DNA from: Cryobacterium arcticum
GTDB taxonomy: Bacteria > Actinomycetota > Actinomycetes > Actinomycetales > Microbacteriaceae
Assembly: GCF_001679725.1 (NCBI RefSeq)
Contig: NZ_CP016282.1
Span: forward strand, 868,001-932,000
DNA: 64,000 nt
Reading direction: 5' to 3'
The first letter of the stretch is position 1, and each line of letters starts with the position of its first letter. The notes under the pieces were generated by a model. That model was not told the origin of the DNA. It ran no database searches and was given only the letters and a program-made list of their open reading frames with translations. The position numbers and the translations under genes are program-made. Below are positions 54,469 to 64,000 of this stretch, one piece after another.

Positions 54469-55589
54469 TGTCCAGCGAACGAGAGACCGGTCAGCACCAG
54501 ATGGTGAAAACCCAGTCCCGTCAGTGGCGGGGTGTGCTGCGCGAGTACGCCGACCGGCTGAACATCAGCGATGCCACCCCCATCGTCACGCTCGGTGAGG
54601 GCGGCACCCCGCTGATCCCCGCCGCCGCGCTCTCCGCGCGCACCGGCGCCAAGGTGTGGGTGAAGTACGAGGGGATGAACCCCACCGGTTCGTTCAAGGA
54701 CCGCGGTATGACGATGGCCATGTCCAAGGCCGTCGAAGACGGCGCGAAGGCCGTCATCTGCGCCTCCACCGGCAACACCTCGGCCTCCGCCGCGGCGTAC
54801 GCCACCCACGCGGGCATCAAGGCTGTCGTGCTGGTGCCAGAGGGCAAGATCGCCATGGGCAAGCTCAGCCAGGCCATCGCGCACAACGCGCAGCTGCTGC
54901 AGGTGCAGGGCAACTTCGACGACTGCCTCGACATCGCCCGCGACCTCGCCAAGAACTACCCTGTTCACCTGGTCAACTCGGTCAACCCCGACCGCATCGA
55001 GGGCCAGAAGACCGCGGCCTTCGAGGTCGTCGAGGTGCTCGAAGACGCCCCCGACATCCACATCGTGCCGGTCGGCAACGCAGGCAACTACACCGCCTAC
55101 TTCCGCGGCTACAGCGAAGAGCTCGCCCGCGGCGCCACCACCAAACTGCCCCGGATGTTCGGGTTCCAGGCCGCAGGCAGCGCCCCGATCGTGCTCGGTC
55201 ACCGCGTTGAACACCCCGAGACCATCGCCAGCGCCATCCGCATCGGCAACCCGGCCTCCTGGGACCTCGCCCTGAACGCCCGTGAGGTGAGCGACGGCTA
55301 CTTCGGCGCCATCAGCGACGAGAAGATCCTCGAGGCCTACCGCATCCTCTCCGCCGAGGTGGGCATCTTCGTCGAGCCGGCCTCCGCGATCAGCGTCGCG
55401 GGCCTGCTCGAACGTGCCGACGCCGGCCAGATCCCGGCCGGCTCCACCGTGGTGCTCACCGTCACCGGCCACGGCCTGAAGGACCCGCAGTGGGCCCTTC
55501 GCACGGCCGACGGCAGCGACGTGAAGCCCACGATCGTGCCCGTCGACACCGCCGCGATCGCCGAACTCCTGGGCCTGGGCCAGAAATGA
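54468..55589 (+). CDS. thrC: Threonine synthase
   Basis: The 373-residue PLP enzyme converts phosphohomoserine to threonine. The PLP lysine is in NPTGSFKDRG near residue 78, and the phosphate loop GNAGNYTAYF is present. It is of the shorter, archaeal/plant-like type usual in actinobacteria. The start shares one base with the hom stop (TGATG). Confidence 0.95.
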   Translation: MSSERETGQHQMVKTQSRQWRGVLREYADRLNISDATPIVTLGEGGTPLIPAAALSARTGAKVWVKYEGMNPTGSFKDRGMTMAMSKAVEDGAKAVICASTGNTSASAAAYATHAGIKAVVLVPEGKIAMGKLSQAIAHNAQLLQVQGNFDDCLDIARDLAKNYPVHLVNSVNPDRIEGQKTAAFEVVEVLEDAPDIHIVPVGNAGNYTAYFRGYSEELARGATTKLPRMFGFQAAGSAPIVLGHRVEHPETIASAIRIGNPASWDLALNAREVSDGYFGAISDEKILEAYRILSAEVGIFVEPASAISVAGLLERADAGQIPAGSTVVLTVTGHGLKDPQWALRTADGSDVKPTIVPVDTAAIAELLGLGQK

Positions 55590-56539
55590 CCACCGCGCTC
55601 CCCGTAGCGGGACGCAACGCGCTGGCCGGCCGTTCGGTCGTCGTCAAGGTTCCGGCCACCACCGCGAACCTCGGCCCCGGTTTCGACACCCTGGGCCTGG
55701 CCCTCGCCCACTACGACCACCTGCAGGTGGAAGTGCTGGACGAGCCCGGCGTCTTCGTCGAGGTGCACGGCATCGGCGCGGGCGAGGTGCCCACCGACGA
55801 GAGCAACCTCGTGGTGCGCGCCATCGCGCACACCTTCGCCGCCTACGACATCCCGCTGCCGGGGCTCAAGCTCATCGCCGAGAACGTGATTCCGCACGGC
55901 CGCGGCATGGGCTCATCCGGTGCCGCGATCGTCTCGGGCATCATGGCCGCCAAGGGCCTGCTCGAGGGCATCGTCGACATCGACTCCGACGCGCTGCTCG
56001 TGCTGGCCACCGAGATGGAGGGGCACCCCGATAACGTGGCGCCTGCCCTGTTCGGCGGACTCACCATCGCCTGGATGACCCCGGAGGGCCCGAAGCACAA
56101 GAAGCTCATGGTGCACCGAGGCGTCTCACCGCTGGTCTTCGTGCCCGTGCACGCCATGTCCACGGCGCTGGCCCGCAGCCTGCAGCCCGAGTCGGTGCCG
56201 CACGAAGACGCCGTCTTCAACCTGTCCCGCTCCGCGCTGCTCATCGCGGCGCTCATCCAGAGCCCCGAGCTGCTGCTGGCGGCCACCGAGGACAAGCTGC
56301 ACCAGAGTTACCGCGCCGCCGCGATGCCCGAGACCAACCGGCTGATCACGCTGCTGCGCGAGCACGGCTTCGCCGCCGTGGTGTCCGGTGCCGGACCGTC
56401 GATCCTGGTGTTGGCCAGCGACCCCGGCCAGCGTCTGGTGGCCGCGGACCTCGTGGCCGAGAAGAGCGAGACGCCGTGGCAGACGCTCATGCTGGCCGTC
56501 GATTTCAAGGGTGCAACGGTCATCCGCACCGACGTCTGA
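55586..56539 (+). CDS. thrB: Homoserine kinase
   Basis: The 317-residue GHMP kinase phosphorylates homoserine. The N-terminal VPATTANLGPGFDTLG and the ATP loop IPHGRGMGSSGAA near residue 105 are typical, as is the C-terminal VSGAGPSILVLAS. The ATG at 55586 overlaps the thrC stop by 4 bp, completing the coupled lysA-hom-thrC-thrB operon. Confidence 0.95.
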   Translation: MTTALPVAGRNALAGRSVVVKVPATTANLGPGFDTLGLALAHYDHLQVEVLDEPGVFVEVHGIGAGEVPTDESNLVVRAIAHTFAAYDIPLPGLKLIAENVIPHGRGMGSSGAAIVSGIMAAKGLLEGIVDIDSDALLVLATEMEGHPDNVAPALFGGLTIAWMTPEGPKHKKLMVHRGVSPLVFVPVHAMSTALARSLQPESVPHEDAVFNLSRSALLIAALIQSPELLLAATEDKLHQSYRAAAMPETNRLITLLREHGFAAVVSGAGPSILVLASDPGQRLVAADLVAEKSETPWQTLMLAVDFKGATVIRTDV

Positions 56540-56554
56540 CCGACGCCTGAGCAC

Positions 56555-56586
56555 AGAGCCCCTTCCCGACGTCGGGAGGGGGCTCT
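56555..56586 (+). terminator. Terminator of the lysA-thrB operon
   Basis: A 16-bp near-perfect stem with arms AGAGCCCCTTCCCGAC and GTCGGGAGGGGGCTCT lies 15 bp after the thrB stop. The following T-run is weak, as is common in high-GC genomes. Confidence 0.8.
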
Positions 56587-56631
56587 TCTCGTGTTTCGGT
56601 GCGGCACGCCGCCGATCCGGGCGTCCGAACC

Positions 56632-56640
56632 TGCTAGAGT
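56632..56640 (+). promoter_or_regulatory. Probable extended -10 promoter of rho
   Basis: TGCTAGAGT combines the extended TG with TAGAGT (TANNNT). It lies just after the thrB terminator. Transcription would start near 56647, leaving a leader of about 195 bases. Confidence 0.55.
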
Positions 56641-56842
56641 GGTTGCGCACCCGATAGAAACCGCCTCCGCGGATCTGTTCTCTGGTGTATTCCCTGTAAC
56701 TCACTGCTATTGCGTATTTGTGCGTGGCTGTGTGTGTTCACTCCAATCCGCCACTGCGTGGGACTGGATCACCCGCAGCCCACCTGCGCTGCAACATCTT
56801 CTCTGGCCGGCCAAGAGGCGCCAGGGGAAAGGACAATACTTC
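56641..56842 (+). promoter_or_regulatory. Long leader of rho
   Basis: This leader contains pyrimidine-rich stretches without strong hairpins, which could serve as a Rho loading site for autoregulation. Rho autogenous control is known in other bacteria. Here it is an inference from leader length and composition. Confidence 0.4.
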
Positions 56843-59451
<2,609 letters not shown>

Positions 59452-59452
<1 letters not shown>

Positions 59453-60531
59453 TGTTCGAGTCTGTCCTGACTCTGCAGGCTGAGCACGACGAGCTGCAGT
59501 CCCAGTTGGCGGACCCGGAGTTGCACGCGAACCCCGCCCGTTCCAAGAAGGTCAACCGTCGTTACGCTGAGCTCAGCCGCATCATCGCCGCGTGGAACGA
59601 GTGGAAAGAGATTGGCGACAATCTCGAAGCCGCTCGTGAACTCGCCGACGAGGATGAGTCCTTCGCCGACGAGATCCCCGGGCTCGTGGACCAGCTGGAG
59701 GACGCAGCCGAAAAGCTGCGCCGTCTGCTGATCCCGCGTGACCCGCTGGATGCCCGCGACGTGATCATGGAGATCAAGATGGGGGAGGGCGGTGCGGAGT
59801 CCGCACTGTTCGCCGCAGACCTCCTGCGCATGTACCTGCACTATGCGGAGTCCAAGCGCTGGAAAACCGAGATCATCGAGCAGACCACGAGCGACCTCGG
59901 CGGTATCAAGGACATCCAGTTGGCCATCAAGGGCAACTCGGCAGACCCCGCAGAGGGCGTTTGGGCGCACCTCAAGTACGAGGGTGGTGTGCACCGCGTT
60001 CAGCGGGTGCCGGCCACCGAGTCGCAGGGACGCATCCACACCTCGGCGGCGGGCGTTCTCGTCTTCCCCGAAGTGGATGAGCCCGAAGAGGTCGAGCTGC
60101 ACCCGAACGACCTCAAGATCGACGTGTACCGCTCCAGCGGCCCCGGCGGCCAGTCGGTCAACACCACCGACTCCGCCGTGCGCATCACCCACCTTCCCAC
60201 CGGGATCGTGGTGGCGATGCAGAACGAGAAGAGCCAGCTGCAGAACAAGGAAGCGGGTATGCGGGTGCTCCGCGCCCGCGTCCTCGCCCGGCAGCAGGAA
60301 GAGATCGACGAGGCCGCCTCGCTGGTGCGCAAGGGCCAGATCCGCACCATGGACCGGTCAGAGCGCATCCGCACGTACAACTTCCCGGAGAACCGGATCG
60401 CGGACCACCGCACCGGTTACAAGGCGTACAACCTGGACACCGTGATGAACGGTGCCCTGGATGCCGTCATCGACTCGTGCATCACCGCGGACGAGGCCAC
60501 CCGCCTCGCCGAGATCGGCGACCACGACTAA
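59452..60531 (+). CDS. prfA: Peptide chain release factor 1
   Basis: The 359-residue factor ends translation at UAA and UAG. The GGQ loop is in [17 protein letters not shown] near residue 233, and the stop-codon reading region carries the PAT-type tripeptide (VPATESQGR). Its ATG shares a base with the rho stop (TGATG), so the two are coupled. Confidence 0.95.
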
Positions 60532-60546
60532 CAGCTCCTGGTTCTG

Positions 60547-60580
60547 AAAGGGCGTCCCGGCTTCGGCCGGGGCGCCCTTT
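60547..60580 (+). terminator. Terminator of rho-prfA
   Basis: The stem AAAGGGCG/CGCCCTTT plus CCCGGC/GCCGGG, with a one-base mismatch between the blocks, closes on a TTCG tetraloop and ends in CCCTTTCTC. It is a typical intrinsic terminator. Confidence 0.88.
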
Positions 60581-60590
60581 CTCATTCCGC

Positions 60591-61740
60591 GGGGTCTCGA
60601 CAGGCTCGACCAGCGTGTGGTTGCGTTCCCGAGACTGGCCGGCGCCGTCTCTGCGTGATGCGCCCACACGGTGGTTGAGCTTGTCGAAACCTGGTGACCT
60701 GTCGTTCGGGTGCCGCGGCAGAGTGCCCGGGATCGGCTTGCGGGGTCTCGACAGGCTCGACCAGCGTGTGGTTGCGTTCCCGAGGGCGGCTCGCGACGTG
60801 CCTGTGGGGCGCGCCCACACGGTGGTTGAGCTTGTCGAAACCTGGTGACCTGTCGTTCGGGTGCCGCGGCAGAGTCCCCGAGACCGGCTCGCGGGGTCTC
60901 GACAGGCTCGACCAGCGTGTGGTTGTGTTCCCGAGACCGGCTCGCGACGTGCCTGTGGGGCGCGCCCACACGGTGGTTGAGCTTGTCGAAACCCGGTGAC
61001 CCGTCCTGCGGATGCCGCGGCAGAGTTCCCGAGACCGGCTCGCGGGGTCTCGACAGGCTCGACCAGCGTGTGGCTGGGTTCCCGAGACCGGCTCGCGACA
61101 GCTCTGCGTGACGCGCCCACACGGTGGTTGAGCTTGTCGAAACCCGGTGACCCGTCGTTCGGGTGCCGCGGCAGAGTCCCCGAGTCCGTCTCGCGGGGTC
61201 TCGACGGGCTCGACCAGCGTGTGGCTGGGTTCCCGACACCGGCTCGCGACATCTCTGCGGGACGCGCCCACACGGTGGTTGAGCTTGTCGAAACCTGGTG
61301 ACCCGTCGTTCGGGTGCCGCGGCAGAGTTCCCGGGACCGGCTCGCGGGGCCTCGACAGGCTCGACCAGCGTGTGGTTGTGTTCCCGAGACCGGCTTGCGA
61401 CGTGCCTGTGGGGCGCGCCCGTACGGTGGTTGAGCTTGTCGAAACCTGGTGACCCGTCCTGCGGGTGCCGCGGCAGAGTCCCCGAGACCGGCTCGCGGGG
61501 TCTCGACAGGCTCGACCAGCGTGTGGTTGCGTTCCCGAGTTCGTCTCGCGGGGTCTCGACGGGCTCGACCAGCGTGGGGTGGCGTTCCCGAGACTGGCTC
61601 GCTACATCTCTGTGGGGCGCGCCCGTACGGTGGTTGAGCTTGTCGAAACCTGGTGACCCGTCCTGCGGATGCCGCGGCAGACTTCCCGGGAACGGCTCGC
61701 GGGGTCTCGACAGGCTCGACCAGCGTGTGGTGCGGCTCCG
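60591..61740. repeat. Tandem array of a 151-bp repeat
   Basis: Units begin with GGGGTCTCGA or a close variant at 60591, 60742, 60893, 61044, 61195, 61346, 61497 (cut to 53 bp), 61550 and 61701 (partial). Apart from the short one, the spacing is exactly 151 bp. Each unit contains GGTCTCGACAGGCTCGACCA and, 60 bp on, the near reverse complement TGGTTGAGCTTGTCGAAACC, so each can fold into a long hairpin. The units are similar but not identical. No gene is evident in the 1.26 kb between prfA and the GNAT gene. Confidence 0.92.
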
Positions 61741-61789
61741 GGGCGACGAGCGACCGGCGAGGGGCGGCGGCCCAACTAGGATTTTGGGT

Positions 61790-62272
61790 ATGCCCGGGCT
61801 CACCTTTGTCACCACCGCCCCGGGCTCGCCCGCTGCCGCCGCCCTGCTGCGGGAATACTACGTCGACATCGTCGGCCGGTACTGGGGTCGGGCCGCACTG
61901 CCTGCCGAGGTCGACACCGCGATGGCGGACGAGCCGAGCGACGACCTGCAGGACGACACCGGCGTGCTCGTGGTCGGGATACTGAACGGCGAACCCGTGG
62001 CCTGCGGCGGGGTGCGCTTCGTCGGCCACGGAATCGGCGAGCTGACCCGCGTCTACGTGGCGGCCGCGGCCCGGGGGACCGGCACCGGCTCCCGGCTGCT
62101 CGCCCACCTCGACGGCCTCGCCGTGGTGGCCGGGCTCAGCACACTCCGCCTGACGGTGCGCAGCGATCTCATCGAGGCCCGCCGCCTCTACGCCCGATCC
62201 GGCTACGCCGAGGTCGACCCGTTCAACACCGAACCCTATGCGGAGCACTGGCTCGCGAAGGAGCTGCACTAA
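61790..62272 (+). CDS. GNAT-family N-acetyltransferase
   Basis: The 160-residue enzyme has ELTRVYVAAAARGTGTGSRLLAHL (acetyl-CoA loop RGTGTG, near 92-108) and LYARSGYAEV towards the end. It is the usual single-domain form. The ATG at 61790 begins after the tandem repeats; frames extending into the repeats are not used. The next gene starts at the base after its stop, so the pair is coupled. Confidence 0.82.
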   Translation: MPGLTFVTTAPGSPAAAALLREYYVDIVGRYWGRAALPAEVDTAMADEPSDDLQDDTGVLVVGILNGEPVACGGVRFVGHGIGELTRVYVAAAARGTGTGSRLLAHLDGLAVVAGLSTLRLTVRSDLIEARRLYARSGYAEVDPFNTEPYAEHWLAKELH

Positions 62273-62914
62273 ATGGTCACCTTGCCCGCCGTCCTCGGCA
62301 TGGCCCTCGTCGCCCTCGGTATGGTCCTCACCCCGGGCCCCAACATGATCTACCTGGTCTCCCGCAGCATCGGGCAGGGCTGGCGCGCGGGAATGGTCTC
62401 GCTGGGAGGCACCCTGGTCGGGTTCCTCGTCTACATGACTATGGCCAACGTGGGCCTCGCCGCGGTATTCCTGCTAGTGCCGTGGCTCTACACGGCAGTG
62501 AAGATCGCCGGTGCGGCGTACCTGCTCTACCTGGCCTGGAAGACCCTCAAGCCCGGCGGGCTGTCGCTGTTCGAAGCCAGGGACCTGCCGGCCGATTCCC
62601 GCTCGAAGCTGTTCCGGATGGGCCTGGTCACCAACCTGCTCAACCCCAAGGCGGCCATCATGTACCTGGCCCTGATCCCTCAGTTCGTGACGCCGTCCGC
62701 CGGAAACGTGATGCTGCAGGGCTTCATCCTCGGCGGGGTGCAGATCACCGTGAGCATGCTGGTGAACACCCTGATCGTGCTGGCTGCCGGTGCCATCGCG
62801 GTGTTCCTGCGCAGCCGGCCCACCTGGCTGGTCGTGCAGCGCTGGATCACCGGCACCCTGCTGGGCGCGGTGGGCGTCAAACTCGCGATCGACGCCCCCG
62901 CCCCCGCGGCCTGA
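62273..62914 (+). CDS. LysE/RhtB-family amino acid exporter
   Basis: The 213-residue protein has six hydrophobic helices and the family phrase LTPGPNMIYLVSRSIGQGWRAG near residues 19-40, plus GLVTNLLNPKAAIMYLALIPQF near 125. It exports amino acids or related compounds. It follows the GNAT gene with no gap. It ends 4 bp before the convergent oxygenase gene. Confidence 0.87.
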   Translation: MVTLPAVLGMALVALGMVLTPGPNMIYLVSRSIGQGWRAGMVSLGGTLVGFLVYMTMANVGLAAVFLLVPWLYTAVKIAGAAYLLYLAWKTLKPGGLSLFEARDLPADSRSKLFRMGLVTNLLNPKAAIMYLALIPQFVTPSAGNVMLQGFILGGVQITVSMLVNTLIVLAAGAIAVFLRSRPTWLVVQRWITGTLLGAVGVKLAIDAPAPAA

Positions 62915-62918
62915 CCCT

Positions 62919-63944
62919 TTACTTGACCAGGTCGGGGTGGTGGATCGCCGCGACGTCGGGGTGCGCGCGCAGGCGGCTCTTGAGCACGTTCTCGCCGTAG
63001 GTGGTGAAGATCGGGTTCTCCGGGTCCACCGTGATGCCCGGGGCGTGCAGCTCCTCTGGCAGGGTGAGCACCGGGATGGTGGCGTCCAGCGCGGGACTGT
63101 AGAAGAACGGGATCGAGATGCGGTCGGTGCCGATCAGCGGGGAGATCACCCGGTGCACGGTTGCCTTGAGGTAACCATCCGTGGCCACCTCGAGCAGCTC
63201 GCCGATGTTCACCACGAACGCGCCGTCGAGCGGGGGAGCGTCGATCCACTCGCCGTCCTTCTCCACCTGCAGGCCGCCCTTGCCGGGCTCCACGAAGAGC
63301 AGAGTGAGCACGCCGGAGTCCTTGTGCGCGCCGACGCCCTGCTTGGGAGTGGGGTCGGACTTGCCGGGGTAGCGCACGATCTTGATCAGGGTCGAGGGCT
63401 TCTCGGCGAAGGCCGCGTCGAAGACATCCTGTGGGGCGCCGAGGGAGAGTGCCCACGCCTGCATCAGCCGGAGGGCGACGTCATTGAGCTCGTCGCGCCA
63501 CTTGGTCATGACCTCTTCGAGGGCGGGCAGGTTCTCCGGCCACTGGTTGGGGCCCTCGAGGCGCAGGTAGTCGGCGTCATCCGCCGTGAGGTCGAGCGCC
63601 GGGCGCTCCGCGCCGATGTCGATCTGCTCGCGCCAGTCCACCTTGCCCTGGGTGAGTTCGCCACCTACCCGGGTGTAGCCGCGGAAGTGCGGGCTCTTGA
63701 GGTTCTCGATGGCCATCTTGTCGTCTTCGGGCAGGTTGAAGAACGCCCGGGAGGTGGTCATGACACGTTCGATCAGCTCTGCGGGGACGCCGTGGCCGGT
63801 GAGGTAGAAGAATCCGTACTCGTGGGTCACTTCGCGCAGCTCGGCACGGAACGCCGCGGCTTCCTCGGGGCCTGCGTCGAGCCTGGAGAGGTCCAGGATC
63901 GGCAGGGAGAGGGCGGCGGTGGGGGCGTCGGCTGAAGTTGTCAT
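62919..63944 (-). CDS. 2-oxoglutarate/Fe(II) oxygenase, isopenicillin N synthase-like
   Basis: The 341-residue enzyme has the N-terminal DIOX_N region (EYGFFYLTGHGVPAELIERV) and the catalytic core with iron ligands His and Asp in GAHKDSG near residue 204 and His in ATVHRVISP near 263, and the Arg of RISIPFF that binds the co-substrate. Iron ligands are intact. The substrate is unknown. I use the ATG at 63944, which lies inside a palindrome. Confidence 0.85.
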   Translation of the reverse strand: MTTSADAPTAALSLPILDLSRLDAGPEEAAAFRAELREVTHEYGFFYLTGHGVPAELIERVMTTSRAFFNLPEDDKMAIENLKSPHFRGYTRVGGELTQGKVDWREQIDIGAERPALDLTADDADYLRLEGPNQWPENLPALEEVMTKWRDELNDVALRLMQAWALSLGAPQDVFDAAFAEKPSTLIKIVRYPGKSDPTPKQGVGAHKDSGVLTLLFVEPGKGGLQVEKDGEWIDAPPLDGAFVVNIGELLEVATDGYLKATVHRVISPLIGTDRISIPFFYSPALDATIPVLTLPEELHAPGITVDPENPIFTTYGENVLKSRLRAHPDVAAIHHPDLVK

Positions 63945-63951
63945 GACAACT
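63936..63951. promoter_or_regulatory. 16-bp perfect palindrome over the oxygenase start codon
   Basis: AGTTGTCATGACAACT is fully self-complementary, and its central CAT/ATG is the start codon of the oxygenase gene. MarR-type regulators often bind sites of this size. Upstream sequence continues past the window, so a divergent regulator may lie just outside. Confidence 0.6.
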
Positions 63952-64000
63952 ATTCTGCCAACAACCGACACAAACGGGCCGGGTGTTACAGCGGATTGCC

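Noticed and set aside
60591-61740. CRISPR array
   Set aside because: Repeats are 151 bp with diverged copies and no short repeat plus unique spacer pattern, and no cas genes are present.
60482-62269. Open frame of 595 codons on the minus strand across the 151-bp repeats
   Set aside because: It results from repeats without stops in that frame (recurring VEPVET and RQAQPP phrases) and runs antisense through the GNAT gene.

Overview
The window is a high-GC chromosomal segment from an actinobacterium, most likely of the Microbacteriaceae. The reasons are the gene order argS - lmeA-like - lysA - hom - thrC - thrB - rho - prfA, a Rho with a long Arg/Asn/Gln-rich insertion, a DUF222/HNH protein, GAF-ANTAR regulators, a CGNR zinc-finger regulator and frequent GTG starts. 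A Cryobacterium-like genus is a guess from general gene content; no rRNA is present to settle it.

Layout. 1-8.9 kb: end of a transporter, a CsoR-controlled copper export set (copZ-copA divergent from csoR, two matching operators between them), LtrA, a DinB-like protein, a DMT transporter and two lipoproteins. 8.9-24.8 kb: an ABC-F ATPase, a UbiB-type kinase, a CGNR regulator divergent from an EamA exporter, a DHA2 drug exporter divergent from a TetR regulator, a zinc metallopeptidase, small conserved proteins, a hydrolase, a methyltransferase, thioredoxin and a IIBCA sugar PTS permease. 24.9-34.5 kb: methyltransferase, a TetR/SDR divergent pair with paired operators, a NYN-LOTUS protein, two overlapping GAF-ANTAR genes coupled to a RibD-like reductase, and a run of small enzymes (MBL hydrolase, GNAT, VOC, cupin, MerR).

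34.5-46.3 kb is the notable region. It is an array of about ten short segments, each holding one or two genes (lipoproteins, small membrane proteins, GNAT, a secreted repeat protein, a TetR/SDR pair, unknowns). The segments are separated by copies of one composite repeat, all in the same orientation. The repeat is built on a 28-bp imperfect palindrome (left half near TGTCTCGTATCCC, two central bases, right half near GGGTTTCGAGACA) plus a third half-site 17 bp further on. In the best copies two such modules (A and B) sit 82-85 bp apart centre to centre, an organisation like the res site of a serine resolvase. The array ends at a gene for a 209-residue serine recombinase, which lies next to tRNA-Arg(CCG). 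I read this as an integron-like gene-cassette array served by a serine recombinase. That is an inference: the repeats, their phasing and the recombinase are visible, the mobility is not.

46.3-64 kb returns to core genome: tRNA-Arg, a DUF222/HNH protein, a lipoprotein, argS, a DUF2993 protein, then the tightly overlapping lysA-hom-thrC-thrB operon with a strong terminator, rho with a long leader, and prfA with a terminator. After prfA lies about 1.15 kb of a 151-bp tandem repeat. Its core motif also occurs as an in-frame repeated tail at the end of lysA. The window closes with a GNAT/LysE pair and a 2OG-Fe(II) oxygenase whose start codon sits inside a 16-bp perfect palindrome.
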